NCBI GenBank assembly: GCA_021811745.1
Contig: JAJZNH010000918.1
Coordinates: forward strand, 1 to 6,808
Direction of reading: 5' to 3'
Source of the DNA: Acidobacteriota bacterium
GTDB taxonomy: Bacteria > Acidobacteriota > Terriglobia > Terriglobales > Acidobacteriaceae
Length of the DNA stretch: 6,808 nucleotides
Positions 1 through 6,470 of the stretch are shown here, piece by piece (within the stretch, counting starts at the first letter, position 1; the number at the start of each line of letters is the position of its first letter). Both the position numbers and the translations under genes were made by a program. The notes below the pieces were generated by a model. The model ran no database searches. It saw only the letters and a list, made by a program, of their open reading frames with translations, and was not told the DNA's origin.

Positions 1-7
1 AGCATCG

Positions 8-46
8 CAAATATATGAAAATAAACAACTTATTTTCATATATTTG
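8..46. repeat. AT-rich perfect inverted repeat, 17-bp arms, 5-nt loop
   Basis: The left arm (8-24, CAAATATATGAAAATAA) is exactly complementary to the right arm (30-46), separated by ACAAC. It is almost pure A/T in an otherwise GC-rich window, so it stands out in composition as well as symmetry. It lies about 240 bases upstream of the metallo-hydrolase gene. No T-run follows on either strand, so it is not a classical intrinsic terminator. It could be an operator for a dimeric regulator or an RNA hairpin ending a gene to the left of the window. The rest of 47-285 shows no convincing gene, promoter or RNA; a 61-codon open frame at 69-254 has no recognisable protein character. The repeat itself is certain; its function is inference. 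Confidence 0.85.
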
Positions 47-285
47 ATCTGAAAGAACTTACGAGCCCATGCGGTCCCTGCGAAGACAGAATCGGCGGGA
101 CGCTGCGGTGTACCGCGGCAGGTTTGCCCGAAAGGAATCTGGATTCTGTGCCATGTCCTTCATTGTGCAGGATCCGGCGAATTACCTCGCAACCGAGAAG
201 GAGTTTCGGCTGGTGAAGCCCCGATGCCCTTGGGATCGATCACCACGAAGCTGAGGGCAGCGGCCGCACCGGCACTACAATCGAG

Positions 286-927
286 ATGATGATTCTCGAG
301 ACGTTTCCGGTTGGACCGCTGGCCTGCAACTGCACGATCCTGGGCGATGAAGAGGCGCACGAAGCCCTGGTGATCGATCCCGGCGACGAGGTGAGCCGCA
401 TCCAGCGCCGACTGACGGAACTCGGCTTTGCGCTGAAGCAGATCCTTATCACCCACGCCCATATCGATCATGTGGGCGGAGCGCTCAAGCTCAAGCGGCT
501 GACGGGCGCGCCCATTTTCATGAACGAGAACGACCTGCCGCTTCTCGAGAAGATGGGGAGCCAGGCAGCCTGGCTGGGCATGGCGCCGCCGGAAACCGCT
601 CCGCCCGACGCGGTCTTGCAAGACGGGGAGAAGGTCGGCCTCGGACGCTACCCCGCCCAGGTGATCCATACGCCCGGCCACACGCAGGGTTCCATCTGCC
701 TGCATTTTGTTCCGCTCAACCTGCTGATTGCAGGAGACACGCTGTTTGCAGGGAGCATCGGGCGCACCGACCTGCCGGGCGGCAACTTTAACCAGATCAT
801 CGACTCGATCCATTCCCGGTTGCTGGTGCTGCCGGAGGACACCCGAGTGCTTCCCGGTCACGGCCCGCAGACGACCATCGGCGAGGAGCGGGATTCCAAT
901 CCCTTCCTGCAGAAGAACGGCGGATAA
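286..927 (+). CDS. MBL-fold metallo-hydrolase, glyoxalase II-like (YcbL type)
   Basis: This 213-residue protein has the complete metal-binding set of the metallo-beta-lactamase fold: the HxHxDH motif THAHIDH (His57, His59, Asp61, His62), His132 in HTPGHTQGS, Asp151 in the AGDTLFAGSIGRTD segment, and His192 in LPGHGP. Length and motif spacing fit the short, single-domain glyoxalase-II-like hydrolases (YcbL group) that lack the extra C-terminal helical domain of true glyoxalase II. These are cytosolic binuclear-metal enzymes that usually hydrolyse thioesters; the natural substrate here cannot be read from sequence. No signal peptide is seen. Two consecutive ATG codons (286 and 289) are possible starts and neither has a strong Shine-Dalgarno, so the start may be three bases later. 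The gene stands alone on its strand and converges on the SprT-like gene with a 52-bp gap. Confidence 0.93.
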   Translation: MMILETFPVGPLACNCTILGDEEAHEALVIDPGDEVSRIQRRLTELGFALKQILITHAHIDHVGGALKLKRLTGAPIFMNENDLPLLEKMGSQAAWLGMAPPETAPPDAVLQDGEKVGLGRYPAQVIHTPGHTQGSICLHFVPLNLLIAGDTLFAGSIGRTDLPGGNFNQIIDSIHSRLLVLPEDTRVLPGHGPQTTIGEERDSNPFLQKNGG

Positions 928-979
928 GCGCTCAGATCGCAAGAAGCATGTCGACATGGCCGCCTGCGAGACTCGCGTG

Positions 980-1708
980 CTACAGCCGTTTCAAGAAGGC
1001 CAATGCCTCGGCCAGTTGCGGGAACAGCGCCTCTTCGGCCTTGAACTCGCGGGAGTGCACACAGCGCCGCAGTCCCCGCATTTTGACCGGATGCTTCAGG
1101 TGCAGCATCTCGTGATAGAGCAGGTACTCGATGGCGTAGCGCGGGCTCGACGGGCGATCGAAGACCCGGCTCACCACGATGGTGTTGTGGGCTGCGTCGT
1201 AGTGCCCCAGCGAGCGCTTGGCGAGGTGTTCGCTCCAGGTGAGCTCGGGCCTGCCCAGGAGGCCGCCGAAGAACCGCATATTCAGGGAATCGAAGACTTC
1301 CTCGAGATGGTAATAACGCCCTTCGGGGCCGAAATAGCGCTTGCTGCCGCGCGCGTGCCGGATGGCCTCCGTCTGGCGCGTGACCGCCGCGCTGGAGGCG
1401 AATCGCTTGTAACGCAGGTTGTGCGTGGCCTCCACCGGCCTGCGGTAGAGCTTAGCCAACAGGATATGCGCGATGGCGCGCACCACCGGCTCGGGTGCGC
1501 CTTCAAGAAGATCGGAGAGGCTGGCGTGGATTCTGCCCTCGCGCAAGCGGATGGTGGTGTTCAGCGAGGTAAAGCGCCGGAACCGCACCGCGATCGGCGG
1601 CATAGGGGCGCGCGGCCGCAGTGCCCGGTACTCCTCCTGGAAGATTTGCGCGACGTTGGCAACCACGATCAGGAGAATATCAAGGATCGCCGCCATCGGA
1701 ACAGGCAC
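980..1708 (-). CDS. SprT-like zinc metallopeptidase-domain protein
   Basis: The 242-residue product carries a zinc-protease signature near its C-terminus: HEMLH at residues 199-203 and a third likely ligand at His218 in HSREFKAEE, the arrangement seen in SprT-like and related minimal zincin domains. The segment before it (SLGHYDAAHNTIVVSRVFD, about 167-184) matches the usual pattern of the domain just ahead of the HExxH helix. The N-terminal half (NTTIRLREG, SDLLEGAPEPV, HILLAKLYRRPV) recalls a family seen in Acidobacteria annotated as SprT-like or M48-like metallopeptidase. Role and substrate are unknown; SprT relatives include proteases acting on DNA-protein crosslinks, but that should not be assumed here. 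The frame opens with GTG at 1708; an ATG four codons later (1694-1696) is an alternative, and neither has a clear ribosome-binding site. Residues 6-24 are hydrophobic. It lies 216 bp downstream of the lgt-like gene on the same strand, so cotranscription is possible but not shown. Confidence 0.85.
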   Translation of the reverse strand: MPVPMAAILDILLIVVANVAQIFQEEYRALRPRAPMPPIAVRFRRFTSLNTTIRLREGRIHASLSDLLEGAPEPVVRAIAHILLAKLYRRPVEATHNLRYKRFASSAAVTRQTEAIRHARGSKRYFGPEGRYYHLEEVFDSLNMRFFGGLLGRPELTWSEHLAKRSLGHYDAAHNTIVVSRVFDRPSSPRYAIEYLLYHEMLHLKHPVKMRGLRRCVHSREFKAEEALFPQLAEALAFLKRL

Positions 1709-1924
1709 CGCAGGTCATGTGAGCTTACTGAGTTTCGCCCCGGAGGAAAGCCATGCGCTCTGCCCGTCTCGCGGAAAATCCCACCACCTGTGCCATCATC
1801 TTGGCTCCAAGGGACGAGCTTGCGTCCGGCCCGCGCCGCTTTTCCGCCCCTTGGTGCGCATTGCTCCCAAACGAGCTACGGTGGCAGCCGTGGTGAACAA
1901 GAAAAGTTGTGGAAGGGCTTTGCT
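1709..1924. other. Gap between lgt-like and SprT-like genes
   Basis: There is no convincing gene in this gap. It contains a 7-bp inverted repeat, CCAAGGG at 1807-1813 and CCCTTGG at 1848-1854, with a smaller GACG/CGTC stem inside (1813-1826), but no T-run follows on either strand. A 24-codon open frame on the minus strand (1725-1799) has a GGAG seven bases before its ATG, which is too little evidence to call a gene. The SprT-like gene may have its own promoter here, but I could not identify one. Confidence 0.5.
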
Positions 1925-2725
1925 TCAGGCCGGTTTCTCGACTGCGGGTGCGGATTCTGTCCGCAGGGGCCGGTCCAGGGGCCGCCGCGCCGCCCACAGG
2001 GCCAGCGCCAGCCCGGCAACCATCGCGCCAAGACTTGCCAGTTGCGCGTTCGAGAGCCCCCAAAGCACCTTGGGGTTGCGGCGCACGAACTCCACGAGGA
2101 ACCGCGCCAGCCCGCTCAGCGCGAGGTACTCGCCGGTGATCAGGCCAACCGCGTGGGGTTTGCCGGCGCGCCGCCACAGCCACCAACCGATCAGCAGGCC
2201 TGCGCCCAGCTCGAACAGCGGCGTTGGCAGGACGCGCACGCCCGGCGGGGTGGGCACGATTCCATTTGGAAAACTCATGCCCAAGGGCCATTTCAGGTGG
2301 GTGGGTATACCGTAGCAGCCGTCGCCGGAAAGAAAGCATCCGATGCGCCCGATGCCATATCCCACGGCCGCGGAGGGAGCAGCCAGATCCAGAGTGCGCA
2401 GCGGCCCGATCTTTGCCCTCCAACCCTGCAGCAGCAGGGCCGAAATTCCGAACACCACGCCCCCGTACCAGGCGAACCCCGCCGTATCCCACAGAACTTG
2501 CCATCCCTCTTCACGGAATTCGATGGGGGTGTCCAGCACATGCCACAGCTTGGCGCCCACCAGCCCCGCCACCAGCGCCACAGCCACAATTCCGACCGCA
2601 TCCGCGTGGATTCCTTCACGCCGGAAGCTGCGATCCATCAGCAGAGCCGCCGCCACAGCAGCCAGCCACAGCATGAGGCCAAAGGTGGGAATGTTCAGGT
2701 GTCCAAGGTGAAGAAAGGGATCCAT
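1925..2725 (-). CDS. lgt: Prolipoprotein diacylglyceryl transferase (Lgt) family protein, divergent
   Basis: The Lgt family moves a diacylglyceryl group from phosphatidylglycerol to the lipobox cysteine of prolipoproteins in the inner membrane, the first step of lipoprotein maturation. The 266-residue product is multi-pass, with hydrophobic segments at about 15-30, 42-58, 82-99, 109-125, 172-184 and 228-246. Family marks are GFAWYGGVVFG (83-93), the core GRIGCFLSGDGCYGIPT (126-142) with Arg127, FPNG (152-155), PTPLFEL (167-173), and RFLVEFVR (208-215) with Arg208 and Glu212. Arg127 and Arg208 match the arginines considered critical in E. coli Lgt. Two other positions differ: Tyr87 where E. 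coli has His103, and Cys130 where it has Asn146. I recall GCFLxGDGxYGIPT-type cores from a divergent branch of the family. The ATG at 2725 is chosen because GGAAGAG precedes it and it starts just before the first membrane segment; an upstream ATG at 2836 would add 37 uncharacteristic residues. Confidence 0.88.
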   Translation of the reverse strand: MDPFLHLGHLNIPTFGLMLWLAAVAAALLMDRSFRREGIHADAVGIVAVALVAGLVGAKLWHVLDTPIEFREEGWQVLWDTAGFAWYGGVVFGISALLLQGWRAKIGPLRTLDLAAPSAAVGYGIGRIGCFLSGDGCYGIPTHLKWPLGMSFPNGIVPTPPGVRVLPTPLFELGAGLLIGWWLWRRAGKPHAVGLITGEYLALSGLARFLVEFVRRNPKVLWGLSNAQLASLGAMVAGLALALWAARRPLDRPLRTESAPAVEKPA

Positions 2726-2727
2726 GT

Positions 2728-2734
2728 CTCTTCC
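2728..2734 (-). promoter_or_regulatory. Ribosome-binding site of the lgt-like gene
   Basis: GGAAGAG on the minus strand ends two bases before the ATG at 2723-2725, so the GGAAG core is four bases away. It supports this start over the upstream in-frame ATG at 2834-2836, which lacks a comparable site. Confidence 0.6.
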
Positions 2735-2936
2735 AGTATAGACGCGACTTAAATGCAGAAGATGGGTGGCCCAGGCTGTTACCTTCGCTTGGGCTGTTTC
2801 CTTTTCCCGGCTGTCAGGTTCTCCCGTTCCTTCCATTCGAGGGATTGCCCTGCCCTTCCTATCCTGTTCCTTCCTGTTTGTTAAACCAATATCTTGGCTT
2901 CGGTTCTCTCAACCCATAGGGCGTAGGGCGCCGGTA

Positions 2937-2967
2937 CATCCTTTCCTTGGCCGGCAGCATCCTTTCC
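2937..2967 (+). repeat. Direct 10-mer repeat CATCCTTTCC, 21 bp apart
   Basis: CATCCTTTCC occurs at 2937-2946 and again at 2958-2967. The 21-bp offset equals about two helical turns, so a protein could bind both copies on one face of the DNA. The repeat is directly visible; a regulatory role is speculation, and a 10-mer recurring this closely can occur by chance in a biased tract. Confidence 0.5.
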
Positions 2968-3232
2968 CCACGAAGTCTCTCAGAGTGGGGGCGACGAAAC
3001 GAAAAAAAACAGAAAGAACTTGCCCGATGCGTCAAGGAGTGGCAATATTGGCTCATCGCGCCAGCGATTTCCCCGGATTTCCCAGAGCAAGCGGGTGGTT
3101 GTCACTGGAAAAGGCTCGCGACGCAGAGGCCCCTCTGGGCTTCCGAGGAGATCTCCCTCGAGGCCGGGTTCGATCACAGTTATTCATTGGCAAGTGAATT
3201 TCCATCGCAATCAAGGGTTCCGCGGCAACACG

Positions 3233-3281
3233 CAAGCCATCCCGCCTTGTGCGGCTCGCCGGGAACGTCCCGGACGGCTTG
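3233..3281 (+). promoter_or_regulatory. Possible branched RNA fold in the leader of the exported-protein gene
   Basis: Read as RNA, CAAGCC (3233-3238) can pair with GGCTTG (3276-3281). They enclose two hairpins: CCGC/GCGG (3242-3245 with 3251-3254, loop CTTGT) and CCGGGA/TCCCGG (3259-3264 with 3268-3273, loop ACG). This would be a compact three-way junction ending 66 bases before the start codon at 3348. All pairs are Watson-Crick. It matches no riboswitch or RNA family I know, and GC-rich DNA yields such pairings by chance. Confidence 0.3.
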
Positions 3282-3333
3282 GCATATCTCGGGCGGACGA
3301 TTTGATGGTCGGCGTCCAACAACCGCAGATCCG

Positions 3334-3339
3334 AAGGGG
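3334..3339 (+). promoter_or_regulatory. Ribosome-binding site of the exported-protein gene
   Basis: AAGGGG lies eight bases before the ATG at 3348-3350. An in-frame TGA at 3303-3305, with no ATG, GTG or TTG between it and 3348, fixes this ATG as the first possible start. Confidence 0.6.
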
Positions 3340-3347
3340 CAATCGCA

Positions 3348-6300
3348 ATGAAGATCCCTCTTCGCCTTCTCGCTATGCTGGGGGTGGGTTTCCTCGGCCT
3401 TTCCGCGAGCGCGTCCCAAGCCCAGACGCCTGTTTTCGCAAAGGCTGAAGCCTCCAGCCTTCCCGCCAGTCCGACCGCAACTGTGATCATTCCGGGGCCG
3501 CTGCGCTCCTTCCTGCGCATGGCAGGCATCAGCCAGGAAGTCACTCCCAGCGAAGTCCTGCCGATGCTGGCGCGGAACGTCTTCCTGCATGGTTACGATA
3601 ATGGGAGGCAGACCGAATTCCTGGTGCTTGTGGATCGCTATCTGCAGCAGGCCCGGGAGCTCCGCGCCATCTCCGGCAACAACAACCGGCTTTACATCGC
3701 CAACTGCGCCGACGCGCAAGAACTCATCCAGATCCTGGGTTACCGGTTCGAGCACGGCTGCGGCCGCAAGAACGCCACGCTCATTACCGATGACGCCGAA
3801 CGCGCCTTCCTCACGGTCGATTCCGGATTCCCTATCACCGAATTGGAGGCGTCTCTCGAAAGGGGCGTGCCCTTCACGTACGCTTTCCCTGCCACCCCCA
3901 TTCCCTTGCTCTTCAGCCAGCGGGATTGGATGGACCTCAGCACCTGGCGCCTCAAGCCGGGCGACGATCTTGTGGACGTCCTCCTCCACGATCAGCCGAT
4001 TGATCGCCTGTACTCCGCCATGTCCCGCATCGAGCCGCATACGCGCCTGATGCTGCTGCATTCGCCCGGCCTGCGCCGGCTTCTGCCGGTTGCCGAAGCA
4101 TTCGATTTCTACGGCAGCCAGATCTGCATTCCCAACCGCGCCGTGATCGTCCCAGGGGGCCTGCCGGCGGAAAAAGGCTGGACCGAACTGGTTGGCGCCC
4201 GGCCCGCTTCGCCGGGGGAATTCGTGCTCCATCTGCTCAGCCGCGATCACGGATGGATGGCCGCATATTTCGACGCCCTCTCCCGTCTCGGCCCCGAGCA
4301 GCAGGCTCGCCTGGTGCAGGGCGCGCGCCTCAAGAACCTTTACGAATCCTACCTATCCACCGGGTTCAGGATCGTCGCGTCTTCGGGCGTGTTTCCGCGC
4401 AATGCACCGCTTTTGCTTCTTCTTACGCGCCTTCGCTGGCAGCAGGATGGGGAACCGGTGATGCCAGGCAATTTGCAAGTCTGGCAGGAAGCCTTCGCTC
4501 ACGAGTTCCGCGGCCCAAACACCCGCGAGTGGGTGGCGCGGATGCCCACCATGAATACGCCGGAGCGGTTCCTCATGGCCCTGATGGCATCCACCAACCT
4601 GGTCAGCGAGGAAGGGCCGGCACAGACCTACCTTGCCATCAGCGCCATCGACGAGCACCGGCCGGCAGGCCAACCCGTTTCGGCAGCCACGGTCAGCCTG
4701 CTTGCCGCGCGCTTTCACGACTACCGGGACTGGTACCGGATCTTCAGCGATTTTCCCGAGCTTGACGACGACTCCATCGCCCAGTTCATCAAGACGGCGG
4801 ACTACGTCAACGGCATCTCGAACCCCGCCCTGCGCGCCAATGCTCTGGGCTCATTCGAGGCCGATCTCGGGATCTGGCAGATCCTAGCCCGCCAGCAGCA
4901 GATTCCGGCGGGGACACTCAACGCCTCCTGGCGCAAGGCGCTGAGTCCCTTCGCCTCCGTCACCAACCCGATTGAGCTTTTCGAGGCTACGCGCAGCTCG
5001 CTCAACAGCACCGTCACGGCGGCCGGAGGCGCCGCGAATCCCAGCGAAGACGAGATCGTCGATCTTCTGGCCGGTCCGCAGCAGAATACACCGGCCGGCC
5101 AGCGCGTCCATGCCGAACTGGCGGCACGTATGCACGCCGTTCTGGGCGACCAGCGGCTGGTCTCGCTGGACACCATCTTCGGCCTCTATGACGGGCTCGA
5201 TGCCATGGCCCATGGATCCGCCCTCGGCAGTTCCCTGCTTGGCCTCGCCGAAAACCTGCACCAGTTCGAGATGCCACGGCCCATCTTCACCGGCGGCGAG
5301 CGCGTTGCCTGGTCGCCTGTTATCTACACCCGCCGGCACGCCGAGTTGCAGGTGCAGACCGATCTCACCCAACTGCTTCGCAACTCGCACTCGCCGGGGC
5401 AACTGGAAGCCGCACGCGCCTTGCTTACGCCTTTTCTGCGCGACACGCTGGTGGGGTTGAATTACGCCTATTACGAGCCGCCGGGCGCGCAGGTGCTGCA
5501 CAACAATCCTCTCTTTGTCCGCTCCCACGATTTTTCGGTTTCTTCGGTGGAGGGCGTTGAGAACGCCTGGGGCGCGCCGGAGCTGATCGGCGTAGGCGCC
5601 ACTGCTGGCGGCGGCGCCTTTCTCATGGGTTCGCTCGCCGACCTGCCCTACGCTCTCGCCTCCACCGAAGAGGACTTCATCGCGCCCGAAAAAGTGCAGG
5701 CTCTTATCTGGCGCGAAACGGTCCCCGAACTCATGGTCGGCGCCGTGATGCCGCGCTGGTGGGATGTGAGCAGGAACGAAATGCACGCCGCTGCCCTTTA
5801 CCAGCGCGCCGGCGAAGAGCTCATGGGAGCAGCCCGCACCAACCTCCAAGTCCGCGACAAGGTCATGCTCATTCTGCGCGATCGCTTCACCGTCGAGCGC
5901 GTGGAAGAGATCTATGAGGATTACGCCCACCCCGGGGCCAATTCCGCACTTGCCGATGTGCTTCCCGCCGACACCTTCTATCTCGCAGTCCAGTTCCGCA
6001 AGCGGTTTACCGGCCAGGCGGCGCAGTGGGGGCCGGCTTCGAAAGAACTCGATGCATTGGCTGCATCCGACCCTGGGGACACCGATCCGGCGCGCATAGC
6101 CCGCGACTTCGGCGTTCCCCACCCCACGATTACCGAGTCCGACGGCAATTCGCTGCTCAGCCGCGAGGTCTATCCCGTCTCCAGCGGCTACGCCAGCCGT
6201 CTTTTCGGCGAATCCTGGGAGTCGAGCAACCTATACTGGGCGCGCCTCACCGACGAGGCGGGGTACCCGGCGGTCATGCTCAACGTCCTGGTTCCCGAGC

Positions 6301-6470
6301 TCACCCACCAGATGATTGCCAACATTTTCGCCACCTACGTCGATGACTGGCCCGCCCTGCTGCGGGCCATGCAAGAAACAGGAGCCGAGTTCCGGCAAGG
6401 TAAATTCTCTGCCCCAATCGCCAGCATGACCGGCGGTTCGGAGCAGGCGAACGGGGGTGCATCCGAATGA
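3348..6470 (+). CDS. Large exported protein of unknown function
   Basis: I do not recognise a named domain in this 1040-residue protein. It begins with a typical Sec signal peptide: a basic start (MKIPLRLL), a hydrophobic core to about residue 19, and a probable cleavage site after SASQA (Ala25). The mature part appears mainly helical and soluble, with no later segment that looks like a membrane span apart from short hydrophobic runs such as PLLLLLTRL and a glycine-rich ATAGGGAFLMGSLADLPYAL stretch in the C-terminal third. I see only three cysteines, at 120, 138 and 260. There is no outer-membrane barrel signature, HExxH motif, Walker motif or lipobox. The C-terminus (SMTGGSEQANGGASE) looks flexible. 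The last four bases overlap the start of the VWFA-type gene (ATGA), so the two are very likely cotranscribed and translationally coupled. I infer periplasmic or cell-surface work together with that partner. The reading frame itself is secure: length, signal peptide, ribosome-binding site and defined start all agree. Confidence 0.9.
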   Translation: MKIPLRLLAMLGVGFLGLSASASQAQTPVFAKAEASSLPASPTATVIIPGPLRSFLRMAGISQEVTPSEVLPMLARNVFLHGYDNGRQTEFLVLVDRYLQQARELRAISGNNNRLYIANCADAQELIQILGYRFEHGCGRKNATLITDDAERAFLTVDSGFPITELEASLERGVPFTYAFPATPIPLLFSQRDWMDLSTWRLKPGDDLVDVLLHDQPIDRLYSAMSRIEPHTRLMLLHSPGLRRLLPVAEAFDFYGSQICIPNRAVIVPGGLPAEKGWTELVGARPASPGEFVLHLLSRDHGWMAAYFDALSRLGPEQQARLVQGARLKNLYESYLSTGFRIVASSGVFPRNAPLLLLLTRLRWQQDGEPVMPGNLQVWQEAFAHEFRGPNTREWVARMPTMNTPERFLMALMASTNLVSEEGPAQTYLAISAIDEHRPAGQPVSAATVSLLAARFHDYRDWYRIFSDFPELDDDSIAQFIKTADYVNGISNPALRANALGSFEADLGIWQILARQQQIPAGTLNASWRKALSPFASVTNPIELFEATRSSLNSTVTAAGGAANPSEDEIVDLLAGPQQNTPAGQRVHAELAARMHAVLGDQRLVSLDTIFGLYDGLDAMAHGSALGSSLLGLAENLHQFEMPRPIFTGGERVAWSPVIYTRRHAELQVQTDLTQLLRNSHSPGQLEAARALLTPFLRDTLVGLNYAYYEPPGAQVLHNNPLFVRSHDFSVSSVEGVENAWGAPELIGVGATAGGGAFLMGSLADLPYALASTEEDFIAPEKVQALIWRETVPELMVGAVMPRWWDVSRNEMHAAALYQRAGEELMGAARTNLQVRDKVMLILRDRFTVERVEEIYEDYAHPGANSALADVLPADTFYLAVQFRKRFTGQAAQWGPASKELDALAASDPGDTDPARIARDFGVPHPTITESDGNSLLSREVYPVSSGYASRLFGESWESSNLYWARLTDEAGYPAVMLNVLVPELTHQMIANIFATYVDDWPALLRAMQETGAEFRQGKFSAPIASMTGGSEQANGGASE

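Larger units (their letters stand above)
2726..3347. other. Long divergent intergenic region without a convincing gene
   Basis: This 622-bp stretch separates the leftward lgt-like gene from the rightward exported-protein gene, so promoters for both should lie here. Open frames of 65-143 codons cross it on both strands, but their translations are low in protein character and none has a good start. The left part (about 2796-2967) is pyrimidine-rich on the plus strand, with repeated CCTT(T)CC units. A tandem 7-mer TAGGGCG occurs at 2917-2930. A 6-bp stem CCCCAC/GTGGGG (2966-2971 with 2985-2990) is followed by a run of eight A (3002-3009). The right part has palindromic pieces at 3124-3137 (CAGAGG/CCTCTG), 3147-3156 (GGAGATCTCC) and 3156-3163 (CCTCGAGG), and a possible branched fold at 3233-3281. 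No good -35/-10 pair was found by eye. Confidence 0.6.

Noticed and set aside
160..957. A 265-codon minus-strand open frame covering the metallo-hydrolase gene
   Set aside because: The plus-strand frame has the full set of metallo-beta-lactamase-fold metal ligands; this is its antisense shadow.
947..958. Perfect 12-bp palindrome CATGTCGACATG between the convergent metallo-hydrolase and SprT-like genes
   Set aside because: It has no loop and no T-run, so it is not a terminator, and one or two 12-bp palindromes are expected by chance in a window this size.
1725..1799. 24-codon minus-strand open frame with a GGAG upstream, before the SprT-like gene
   Set aside because: Too short and without protein character or any conservation evidence to be called a gene.
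2735..2740. TATACT on the minus strand as a -10 box for the lgt-like gene
   Set aside because: It is only nine bases from the start codon, which would make a near-leaderless transcript excluding the good ribosome-binding site, and no -35 match lies at a suitable distance.
728..2752. A 674-codon plus-strand open frame running opposite the SprT-like and lgt-like genes
   Set aside because: The two minus-strand genes have clear family motifs, while this translation is rich in Arg, Gln, Pro and His with no recognisable domain. It is a stop-poor shadow typical of GC-rich DNA.
3167..3175. GGTTCGATC, resembling a tRNA T-loop
   Set aside because: The flanking bases do not form a T-stem and no acceptor, D or anticodon stems can be found around it.
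2766..3197. 143-codon plus-strand open frame in the intergenic region
   Set aside because: Its translation lacks domain-like pattern, it crosses the pyrimidine-rich repeats and the poly-A run, and it has no convincing ribosome-binding site.
3180..4250. A 356-codon minus-strand open frame antisense to the start of the exported-protein gene
   Set aside because: It reads like an antisense shadow, with no ribosome-binding site or domain, and the plus-strand frame has a signal peptide and a well-defined start.
4884..6122. A 412-codon minus-strand open frame antisense to the exported-protein gene
   Set aside because: It lies entirely within the plus-strand gene and its composition is that of a reverse-frame shadow; no family features are visible.
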